NCBI GenBank assembly: GCA_030761205.1
Contig: JAULJL010000029.1
Coordinates: 1,805,501-1,869,500, forward strand
Length of the DNA: 64,000 nt
Direction: 5' to 3'
Origin: Fremontodendron californicum
Lineage: Eukaryota > Streptophyta > Magnoliopsida > Malvales > Malvaceae
Positions 27,001 through 39,000 of this stretch are shown piece by piece. The position numbers and the translations under genes are program-made. Under the pieces are notes generated by a model. It did not search any database. It was not told where the DNA came from and saw only the letters and a list, made by a program, of their open reading frames with translations. The first letter of the stretch is position 1. Every line of letters begins with the position of its first letter.

Positions 27001-30000
27001 TAAGCTTGATACATGTTTTATAAGTTAAGGAAGGTGAAAAGTTTTGGAAAAGAAATTTACTACTATGAAATAGAGATATGGTCCATATGGATATATTTTA
27101 TTGATATAACTTGTGGAGATACATACACATGAAAAAGAACTAAATATGTCATCTTACATGGACTTGACACTTTTGGTTAAAGTAACTTGTCTTGCAATAC
27201 AAAACATTGCAAACAAGTATGGTATTGTGTCAACTTTCCCACGAATGCTAGAGATACAACATGGTATTTGTTGCCAAAACATCACTGTTGTCTTAGTATT
27301 GTTTCAATTAGAAAAATCTTATGTTTCCTGAGGAATATTTGACAATCAAAGATAGCAATCAGGTAGGTAGATGGGTTTAGGGATAAATTATTTTGGTTTT
27401 CTTCATTTTGGGCTTTGGCTTTTTTAGGTTTCAGGTCTATGGAGATCAGGTTGCAGGTCGAATGGGTTTGTGTTTTGGGTTCTGATAACCTTTTGCCACT
27501 TATGCTGTTGAAGCAAATTGCAATTGAGTTCTGTTTAAGTTTGGCTTTGGATTCTTTGCTTCTTAAGTTTATCCCACTTTGGGTTTGGGCAGGTCGCTTT
27601 AGTTTAGTCCAGCCTTTTCTACTTCTTACCCAACTAATGGAGCCAAGATAGATTTGATTTGGTTATTTAATTAGTAATTGCTGTCATTTTTGTTGTCTTC
27701 CTGAAGTTATTATTTGGCCGAAGAAAAAATTCTAAAGTTATTGTACTTGTCTGGGTGGTGCAGTTTAGCTGCTTAATTCCTATATCTATGAACATCCATG
27801 TATTTTGCAGGCTTTGCCAATGTGGTTGAATGGAAATAGGTCATTGCTAAGTAGGTCATTATGACCTAAATCTATTTCTTTCTAGCTCGAGAATGTCGTG
27901 GGCAGGGAAAGTTTCTAGAGTTATATTTATTTAAACTGCCTTTTTAAGGTTGCTGATGGTAAGGTGAAAGGAAGTACAATGATATGCCAGAACATCCTCA
28001 TATATTGCATAAGACTTTTAATTCCTCTCTAAAGTGATTCTTGTGCTCAAGCTAACTGTGAAGCTCTCAAGATGAAGTTGATTGAATTTGAATTGCTCTT
28101 ATCCTAACTCTCTTGACTAAATCGTAGCTAGATGGTAGCTACCTATTGAAATTTGATTCAAACCCTTTGCAATAAACTATGGGAAGTGAGCAATACATGA
28201 TTTATTTGTTTTCTCGGGGTGTGTAGATATGCTAATATGCCTAATTCGTTTGCCTTTTGTATGTTAATTCATGAAGGTCTGCTTCTCTGTATGATTATGT
28301 AGTTGAGTAATTTGTTGATGAATGAACAATAATTTTGACATAATAGAACTTAATAAAATCTGATATTAGGGCTATTTGTATGCGTAAGCATGTTAACATT
28401 GTGAATCTGATATTTCTTTATGTAGGTTCCACATGAATTCAATGAGGTGTTTGATAACACAGTTGTTGCAGCAATATCTCACTCTTCCCAGCTTGTAAGC
28501 TCTTTATCATGTCTCTTACATTTTACTGAAGTGTAAACATATTTGGTTGCATTCAGAGGTTCTTATAAGTTATGAATTTGTACTTGTTTTTTATTTTTTA
28601 TTATTTATTATTTTTTATATTATTGAAATTGTTAGAAAGAACATTCATTCATCTGTTGTGAAATAAAATGGAAATAGACAATCCTACATCTTAAAAAGTG
28701 ACTTTGGCATTAAATTTATGCATGGGAAACTAAATTCTATTTTGTAAAATTTAGCATATTGTTCTAACCTTCTGCTTGTCAATTTTACAATGTACTGTAT
28801 CAGCATAATATAATATTATTTGGAAATTTATGGATAGGTACGTGTTGAGGCTGCTCTGACATTGCGTGCATTGGCTGAGGTTGATCCCACTTGTGTTGGT
28901 GGTTTGATATCTTATGGAGTGACCATACTAACTGCTTTAAGGGAAAGTGTTTCCTTTGAAAAGGTAATTTTTGTATTTTGGCATCAAAGCATCTATTTTT
29001 GGGCTGTTTTTTGTTCATTTGTATTTTGCTGTTGTTCACTGAAAATCATTTTAATCCCCGTGGTTTGAAATGTTTTGTTTAACCCCTTGTGGTTTATATT
29101 GTTTATCAAACATTTGTTTTTTGTTAAAATTTTACGCAAGTTGACTAAATTCCCCTTCCTTGCATTTATAAAATCTTTTTAATTTAAGTAGAAAAAAGGA
29201 GGTCACATGAAAATCCCAACCTCAACTTAATTGTTTCACTGACATAACTATTTTTATACTTTTAAAGGTAAGTTAAGGTAGAAAAAGAGTTAAGGTTATA
29301 TGAAATCTTATTTTACTTGAAGGTCTAATGGTGTAGCCTCCTTGAGTAGTAGAGTGAATCATATTGAGTTCCGTGTCACTTTTGAAACCAAATGGTGTAA
29401 ATTGAGTTCTGCCTAAACCACGAGGAGTAAAGTATAATTTTCCCCATTTATTATGTTTCCCTTGTTCAGTCTAGGATCTCTCCTGATTTGCTTAAGTATA
29501 CGGAGGTCAGTAAATTTTTTCACTTTGGTTTAATCAGTAATGCTGTATCAAATTATACTAATTTCATAATCTTATCGATAACAAATTTGAGCATTTTCTT
29601 CTATGTTCTCCTTTATGGTGTTTATACTCATTTCTGAAGTGACTGCAAATACCCACTTGCATTCACATATGTGCACATGTGCGTAGGACAGTGCGGGCCT
29701 TGCATTATAATTATAATTGTTGATATTGAAAAATTTCACCTTAGAAGCTCTTGTTACTCCTTTCAGATGACTGATATTTGAAGCCCTAGTAGTGAATCTC
29801 ATTATTATGTGCACAACTTCTATGCTTTAATTGCATTTAGCTGTAGACATGCCATTATGAATTGTTTTGATATCAATAACCAGGGATCATGATTTGTAGT
29901 TACTATGTTGATTAATTCTGAATAATAGTGTGATATGCATATATTATAGCAAATGTCAAGGTTTATGTACTGGATAAATGGAACTGTCAGGGTCTCATGG

Positions 30001-33000
30001 TATGTTGTTAGGATAGCATAACCTAAATCTCTGTCCATCAATATGGCTAGAATGATCAATTTTCCATAGCATGATATTGTTCTGCTTCTGTAAATGGTCA
30101 TTCTTATCTCTTTGTTGTATGCAATGTTTCTACATCTAAAATGATCATGTATCAATAACCTAGTTTTGGAGATTCTGAAATTGCTCCTTACTATTTTGCT
30201 ACCAGTTACATGTAGAGGATGTAAATTTGTAACAAGAATCTCATATTTTATGCAGTGTAATATGCCATGACTGTGCTATTATGTTGATAAACATATTTTG
30301 TCTCATCTTCTAACTTCAAACACAAGCTATCCTTCTGTTATATATCTCCATTTTGAAAACTAAATTGGTACTCATTAGGAAGGATTGACATCTGATGTGC
30401 CATATATAACCAAGAAATTTCTAACTTTAAGATTCTTCAGATATTAATTGTGTTGGTGTCTGTTAGCTATGTGGTTCTCTTTTGGTTTAAGGTATCCATG
30501 TCATTCATTAAACTGGAATTCAAATAATTTAACATCCTTCTTTGTTTTTGAAAGTGTGACATGCATTGATTAGTTTATAACAAATAAGGTTGCTGCACGG
30601 TGTTAGGACCAGGAATAAAACATCAGTATACCACAGCATGATATCATGCTAGCATGTTTTTCTGCTTTTATCTATTGTACTATTTCTTTTAGTTATTACT
30701 GGCCGTTATTGTGCATAATATCTGAAGGTTAGCAAGTACCCTCAACTTTTGAGGAAAAAATTATCCCCACTTCTTGTCGCTAATAAAGCTTTTACAGAGT
30801 TCAATTATAAAACTTTCAGCTAACTCTAAGCTTCTCGGGTTCCACTTCCATCTCTCTCATCTTCCCCTTTCTTCACTGACGTCCTTTTCTATTTGTGTCT
30901 GCAGTTCTTTCTTTTTCTTTAATTAAGCAACAAGATAAAACTCTTGCTCTTGGTGGTTTTACCTAATCTAAGTTGTAAGTCACCATCGTGTTAGGGAGGG
31001 GAAGGAAAATATTTGCCCATTGCTTAAAACATTTTCTTGATGAAAAATACAAAAAAATGTGATAAATTGTGACCTTGTCTACTAGAAATACTATTAGATG
31101 ACTAACTAGTATAAATTGGTTATTTCTACGGGAAAAGAGAAGTGTTTTCTCTTTCCATTTTGCAACTATTTGTAATCTATTTTCTTAATGCCCTTCCTTT
31201 TGATGATAGGCCATTTTATTCTTAAGAAAATTGGGGGTGATGCTATCCTCCAACCAACGGCAAGTTACTAGTTTTCTTCAAAATATTCATTCTTTTCTTC
31301 TTCTATCCTTTTCTGTTTCTCCATTTGCTCATTATTGATTTATTTATGTTTTGCAATCAGTTGTTAGAATCAATAGGTCTTCAAATCATTCATTTGAAAA
31401 AACTGAAACCTTTCTTATTGGATGATCATAATACTTCTCAAAAACCAAAATTCTTAACCCGTTGTTAGAACCAATAGGTCTTCAATCATTCATTTGAAAA
31501 AATTGAAACCTTTCTTATTGGGTTATCATTATACTTCTCAAAAACTGAAATTCTTGATCAATAGAGGAACAATATCACCATTTTTGTTCAATGAGATATC
31601 AAAGTGGATGATTGTCATTCCATACTAGAAATAAACGCATGAATTTTTTTGATAAAATGGATTCCTATTTCTAAATGATATCCCACGGTCAAGACAATTG
31701 GTTAAATCTCGTGAAACCATTTAATAGAAGTTCATTGATATCTTCTTTTTATAAAGCAAATCGACTTTGATTCTTGAATAATCCACATTACTTCTGCTCC
31801 TATTGTAACAAAAGATTCCCTTTTTATGTGGAAAAGGCCATTATCAATAATTATGATTTTATGTAAGGGAAGAGGGTGGGTGCTATTCGCTAACTTGCTT
31901 TCCGCTCTCTTCTATACAATAATTGCCCACACATTCAGCCTCCTTTTTCTCGCTCAAACAATAATAAATGATCATCATTATTATTCGAGAAAGTCATTAT
32001 CACGTAAATTGTCACTCCAGCCTCATCTAGTCTAGCGCTCATTCCAATAGATAGGGAACTTGGAGTAGGCAGATGCAATGCTTATCGATTCGGTAATAAT
32101 GGTGATAGTAATAGGGAATAATAGTAGTACATGATATGTTGAAGTGAAGATAAGACTTGCCCTTGAGTAGATACAAACCTCAGAATAAAACCTATCACCA
32201 AAAGCATTTGACATAGATTGGATTAGACCAGATCAGAGAAGTACTGTTACTCCATAGATATAACTCCACTTGCAAGTTCTATTCAATCTTTCCTTTTCAT
32301 GCCCTTCTTGATTGTATTTCTTATACGCATTTCCTTACTATCTTCTGCTTTGACTTCCTTTGAGCTGACTTATAATTAGTCAATGCCTGACCTTCTCAAT
32401 AGAAAGAAGTGGTTTGAACTCAGACTCCTATCTTGCAGCCTAACTTGGACCGGATATCAAGCACTAACTTTAAGCACTAACATGATTAGGCGGTCAATAA
32501 GGGTATAGTCCCGTTTAAGGGGCCCGGTGTGGTGGGAGCCACATTGACTGCCCATCTAAATGGGGCTATAGTGTTATTGTCACTTTTTGAATTTCTTTTT
32601 TGTTTTTTCACATATTGCAAATTTTTCTGGGGATCATTTTAAAATGTATTTTATTAAGTATTTTAGTCCATTGTGTTCAGGGAAGCAATTTGCAAGTTGA
32701 GCTTGATTCTTTGCATGGGCAAGCAACAGTTTTGGCTGCTTTAGTTTCCATTTCACGAAAATTACCTCTAGGTTATCCAGCCAGGTAATGCTCTTTTATG
32801 ACAGTATACTTTCTATGTTTTCCAAAATTCTCAAGTTATGCTTCTTGTGGCAGTAGTAAAAAATAATCTATTGACATCATAGTTTGGTTCCCACTCTTTT
32901 GGGTAAATTAACTTGGAAGCAAACTTATATGTTATTGTCCCTAGATTGCCCAAGTCAGTTCTTGAAGTTTCAAAGAAATTGCTGACAGAATCTAGTAGAA

Positions 33001-36000
33001 CTGCTGTTACTGCCAAGGTGGAAGAAGAAGCTGGGTGGTTACTCTTATCATCATTACTATCTTCCATGCCGAAGGAGGTATAGAGTTATTTCTATACTGG
33101 TCATTTTCTTTTCTTTACTTTCATTTTTTTCCTGGATAGGAATATGTTGGTCATTTTCTGTAATCAGTGTTAGTATCTAATGAAGCTATTTTTGATGCAT
33201 GCAGGAGCTTGAGGATCAGGTCTTTGATATTCTTTCCTTGTGGGCTGACCTTTTCAGTGGCAACCCTGAAGATGTAATTAGACAAAGTGGAGATCTACAA
33301 TCTAGGATTCAGTAAGTCAGTTGATAAGTGTGTTATTCTATACTAGCTTATTTGTTTTCTATGATTAGTAAGGAGTTAGGACTCTTATGCTTAAGCTGTC
33401 TGTCATGGCTTTTATCATGTTATTACTCCCAATGTTTTGATGCTAACCTAGATTTTACTATGGTAGCTTGTCAGACTATCATCAGATAAAAGTAATAAAC
33501 TCATATTATAGTACTCGTACGTTTTCGTTGTAATATACTTCATTATTTTGTCCCTAATAGATTTTATTTTATTTTTTGACTTTGGCACATAGTTTTGGGA
33601 AATAATTATTTAGTTTTTTCTTTTACTTTTAGAATTTCATGATTTTCTATAATAGTATGGATTATTTTTAATATTTAAAAGCCTAGAAAAAGTAAAAACT
33701 TAAAAAGAAAATAAAACAACCATAAGTTACAAAATTTGATGTCAAAGAAAACAAGTCATTATTTTGTGACATTGAAAGGAGACTAGAACATTAAATTTGG
33801 AAGAAATTATAGCCATCATGATTGTTAACTATAGCCCAATAGGACTTCTCTAAGAACAGTATGGGCTTTGCAGTGTGAGCATAGACATTGTGGTATATGG
33901 CTGCCTCCAGTTGATAGGTTTAGGTTAGATTTGCAGTAAAGCCTCTTACCTTTTCCTTTTCTAGATTAATCTGACAAGTAGTTACTACCTGGATCTAATT
34001 TGAAGTATCACCAATTTTAAGAGTCTTGATACTATTAGGTTTGGACACTTAACTAGAATTTGGAATTCTCGAAACTTTGCCATCCCACCCAAAACTAGCT
34101 CTTCCTTATGTTCTTCTTTGAGCTTATGAGATTTTACTTCTTGTTTTGGTTTCATTCACCCTTATCTTTGGGCTCATCGCTGCTGTCAGGCTCGTCATTG
34201 GCAGCCTTCATGGGACATATCAAATTGATATTAATGTTGAAGTGGTGATAGAAAGAAATCTCACATTTGTTAAATTGGGGTATCCTAGGCACATAAATAT
34301 AACAAGAGCCTCTCAACCATTACCAATTGGTTTTAGGTTGGATGCCCATTCTAAAATTTAACATGGTATCAGAGCAGGCGTTGCCTCGTTCATTAGCTTC
34401 TCTGTGATAGGTCTGTTATGCCTAAGATGCAAACTTTGGTAGGCTCGTTATGCCTACATATGAAGTTCATGCCATGCGATAGGCTGTTGCCCCTACACGT
34501 GAGGAGTATTGAAGTGGTGATAAAAAGAAATCCACATCTGTTAAATTGGTGGTATCTTGGGTACATAAATATAATAAGGATTAAGGGCTTCTCCACTTAT
34601 TGTTATTTGGTTTTAGGTTGGATGCCCATCTTAAAATTTAAAATGGTATCAGAGCAGGCGTTGCCCCCGTTCGTTGGCCCCTCCTTGATAGGTGTGTTTT
34701 ACCTACGATGTGAAGTTCATACCACATGATAGTTCCATTATGCCTACACGTGAAGTTCATGCCATGTGATAGGTTGGTTATCCCTACACGTGAGAGGGAG
34801 TATTGAAATGGTGATAGAAAGAAATACCACATCTCTTAAATTGGGTGTATCCTGGGCATAGTGCAATTCGTGTATCCCTGTCGTGTTCATGTATTTTTCC
34901 TTGTCATAATCACACATCTGTTAAATTGGGGGTATCCTGGGCATAGACCTGGCAATTTGTGTATCCGTGTCGTGTTCGTGTATTTTTTCGTGTAATAATC
35001 GTGTTTAAGGTGTTATATATTCATATAAATTTTGACACGTTAATAATTCGTGTTATATAGATTTCGATACGTTCTTGTATTCGTGTCGTATTCGTGTTAT
35101 TTTTTCGTGTCGTATCGTGTTTTTTTTTTTCGTGTTTTAGTTATTTTTTCCATGTCGTATCCGATATTGCCTGATCTACCTGGGCACATAAATATAACAA
35201 GGACCTCTCCACCTATTGCCAATTGGTTTTAGGTTGAATGCTCATTCTAAAATTTAACAATTAAAAAGAAAAAAAAAAGAACTCGGGCCAACTTGGTAGG
35301 GTTATGAAAATTTTGTTGTTCCATCACCTGTTTTCTCCTAAAGAATCTGAATGAAATTCATTCCAACATGTCATTTGTACAGGATTCACTGAGTCTCTTT
35401 TTCGTTTTTGTTATGTTCGTCTTTTTTGAATGAAAAGTGTATTATTCAACTATTCTTCAATGATAGATTTTTTTTTTTTATTTAATTGGAAGGTATATTA
35501 TTATGGTTTTCTTATGGATAACTTAATGCATAAATGGTTATTATCTTTTTCTCCACTGCCTTTTCTAGTGTGTGGTCTGCAGCAATTGATGCACTTATAT
35601 CGTTCGTACGATGCTTTGTTTCATCCAATTTGACAATTAGTGGGATTTTACTTCAACCAGTGATGCTATATCTCAATAGGTATGGCCTAATATGCTACTT
35701 TTTGTCCAACATATCCCTCATCCCCATTTTTATCTGATTCTAGCATAGCGTATTATTATAGTATGGATTGGAGTTGTATTGCACAGCTATGCAAATAGAA
35801 ATTTTTTTAATATGCATTGCAAAGCAGGGCTTTGTCCTATATCTCTCTGTTGGCAGCCAAAGATCAACCAAATATTAAGCCTGCAATGGACATATTCATC
35901 ATCAGAACATTAATGGCCTATCAATCCCTCCCTGATCCTATGGCCTATAAGAGTGACCATTCTCGGATTATTCAACTATGCACAATTCCCTATAGGTAAT

Positions 36001-39000
36001 TATCACTAATCTCTTATGTCATTTAGCTTATTTTCACCCCATTTTTTCACTGTTTTTTTTTTTTTTTTGAATTGATGAAGATTCAGATATCTTTTTCTGT
36101 TGAAAACATGAATGATTGATTTGGCTGTTTGCTTTTGTTCTATGATGAAGAAATGCTTCTGGATGTGAGGAAAGCTCATGCTTGATGTTCCTGTTAGACA
36201 AAAGAGATGCATGGTTGGGCCCTTGGATTCCTGGAAGGTGTCTGAATTTTTTCTTTTTGTGATAACTTTTCTTAAACTTTTTCAGATTTTGTAGTATCTG
36301 TTGGTTAAGCTTCTTCACATCCTTTCAACGTTTTAGCTAGCTTGAGAATATGTAATTTTGTATCTATTTTTACCTTTAGCATTTTTTTGAGTTGAATTTA
36401 TTTCTTCAATTAGAAAATTTGTCTGTTCTCAGGGACTGGTTTGAAGATGAACTTCGTGCTTTTCAAGGTGGAAAAGATGGGCTCATGCCTTGTGTATGGG
36501 ATAATGAATTTTCGAGTTTTCCTCAGGTAATTAGTTATTTTTTTGTGCCTGAGCTTTGATTAGGGAGGGCTGGAGTGAGTGCTGAGATCATTTTGATAGG
36601 AGTGTAGAAAGTATGCAATGTGTTCCTCTGTATCCTTTATTTCCATCTGTTACAATCTTCTGTTTGTGATCCACAAGGTAAAGTTTTCTTAGCACATATA
36701 TCTAGTATGGTCTGCAAACTTCAGTGCATACTGTTTTTCCCACCTTGTATAATACCTTAATTTTGACCTCTTCATTCGTTCTTCTTTTTGGGCATCTCAT
36801 TATAACATCCACTGATACTTGTTGAAGTTTCTGGGAATGCTCTTTAATTTATACAATGGTTGGAAGTAAGCTGAAAACAACACCCATAGCTTGAGCTTCA
36901 AAAGAATTTACTAGTCCTTCAGACTTCTTTTGCATTGGAAATCTGCACTCTCTCAAACCTCCCCTCCCTGCTTCGGTTTTCCAACTATGCAGCAGAATTT
37001 TTTTTCTCTTTCTTAATTATGCAACCTGTATGACTATCTTTTCGAATTTAACTTATGAGTCATGCTTATGTACATGCAATTTTTGTTTTCAGACTAATCT
37101 TTTACTTTTCCTTCAGTTAAGATGGCCTACATTTTTTCTCCATCACCAATGATTTAGTACTTGCTAACATTTTTTTGGTGTTTTTTTTAAACTTAATTTT
37201 TTGTGTAGCCGGAGACTATAAACAAGATGTTGGTGAATCAAATGCTTCTCTGCTTTGGAATTATATTTGCTGCTCAGGTAAGATTATACTATGTTGTTTG
37301 GTGTTTACTTTTCTTTGTTTCAGTTAAAATTATACTATTGTTTGGTGTTTTATTTTATTTGTTTCACTTAAAACTCTGGTTCTCCAAATTACTTCAACAT
37401 AAGTTGGACTGTCAAATGGCAGAATAGTGGTGGTATGCTGTCACTTCTTGGAATGATGGAGCAGTGTCTAAAAGCCGGGAAAAAGCAACCATGGCATGCT
37501 GCAAGCATAACCAATATATGTGTGGGGTTACTTGCTGGGTTGAAGGTGCTTGCTATCCTTGTATGTTATGTGTAGAAAAAACTGTGTGGGGATATAACCT
37601 TAGATATATTAATTAACCTCAGGCTTTGCTCGCGTTACGTCCACAATCATTAGAGTTAGAGATATTAAATTTGGCTCAAGCTATTTTTAAGGTACATATC
37701 TCTTACCAGAAATACTGATTTTTTTGCATTGGTTGAGCATTAGTTCCATCTCGTTGTGCCTTGTTTTGATTTGATAGGGTATACTAATCGAGGGGGACAT
37801 TTGTGCATCACAACGTAGGGCATCATCAGAGGGTCTTGGTCTTTTAGCTCGCCTTGGAAATGATATCTTTACAGCGAGGATGGTCAGTTCTTTCTTGTGA
37901 TATTCATGCTGTGTTTTGCTGTATTCTTTTGTTAAAAGTAGGCCTGTGAGATACTGCGAACAATGCATTTGAGTTTTTTCTTTGGCCAATAAAAAAAGCA
38001 TTTGACTTTAGTGACACCTAATGCTCACAGTTGCCAAAATTATAGGACTCTTTAAATTGTTTGGTTTAATTTGATTAAGTAGCCTTTTGATTTGACTTGA
38101 ACAAAATAAGAGGATGTAAGTAATTAAGCAATTGATTGGTTTATTTTTGTTGATATGCAGACTCGATTGTTGCTTGGAGAGCTAAATGGTATAACAGATT
38201 CAAATTATGCTGGCTCAATCGCTCTTTCCCTTGGATGTATTCATCACAGGTGAAATATCAAAATTTTTTGCCTTTGTTCTTTGTCTCTGTCCCTTGTAGA
38301 ACTTTGTCCCGATCACACTATGTTCATATGCATAGTATCATTTTGATTGCAAATGAGTGTTTTTATGTCTTTCTTTTGCTGAAAAGTTGGTTGCTAGCTT
38401 CTAACTGAAAAGTGAAGATAAGAGTAAGATTAATTTGTTTAATATTAAGTTTATTGTCCACAAAATAAAATTTTAACAGAAGTGGGCACTGGGCAGTGGA
38501 TTCAAAGTGAAATTCTGAAGGAGTCCATGGCTCTAATTTAAAGAGTATGAAATTTAAAATTTTATAACTAACCGAATTCATTTTTTTGTCTTTCGAAAAT
38601 TTGAGACTGTCTACCAGAAAGTCTTGGGATTACAAAATACGATCTGGATGAGATCCCAACTTATGCACATAAGGTTGAATGTGACTTGAATTTGAGGGAA
38701 GGCAAACTTGTTGCTCTAGGGTTGATTTGTTGGATTGGATTGGTAGTGACTCTTGTTTTCAAGTCTTGTTAATTCCACTTTTGGCCCCATTATTTTTTTA
38801 ATCTCCGCTCCACCAATAATTAATGGAATATATTCATTATTTTTTACAGTTCTTTTTTTTTTTTTGTTCAATTGAGTCCCTACTACTGATTTTAAATTGT
38901 TTTATGTTGCAAAAACTTCCATTAATCATTAAATATAATCATCCTAATTTGCTTGATTTCTCGTTGTCAATTTGTTTAAGTCTAGTGGCTCAGCATTGTA

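Larger units (their letters stand above)
18282..28963 (+). other. SWEETIE: SWEETIE exons 1-12 (residues 1-478)
   Basis: Coding exons: 18282-18449, 18694-18901, 23339-23445, 24367-24603, 24717-24806, 24881-24968, 25289-25353, 25558-25662, 26360-26449, 26622-26702, 28426-28494, 28838-28963. All phases join without a stop. Intron 4 (24604-24716) begins GC (AAG|GCAGGT); using the nearby GT instead brings in a stop at once. The large introns are intron 2 (4.4 kb) and intron 10 (1.7 kb). This is the best-conserved part, including RRITSGLLETTIIATKLMKF and GGPGLGVGELD. Confidence 0.9.
34235..35260 (+). mobile_element. tandem TRIM retrotransposon array in intron 15
   Basis: Three small LTR copies with the same orientation as the gene: LTR 1 34235-34363, LTR 2 34507-34643, LTR 3 34801-about 35260 (interrupted). 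They share the text GAAGTGGTGATA.AAAGAAAT, TTAAATTGG, a GGGCACATAAATATAA.AAG block, CAATTGGTTTTAGGTTGGAT and AAAATTTAACA. LTRs 1 and 2 are followed at once by TGGTATCAGAGC, the initiator-tRNA-Met primer site. A purine-rich GTGAGAGGGAG precedes LTR 3. There is no coding region, as expected for TRIMs. The LTR-internal-LTR-internal-LTR order is a known TRIM configuration. Confidence 0.8.
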
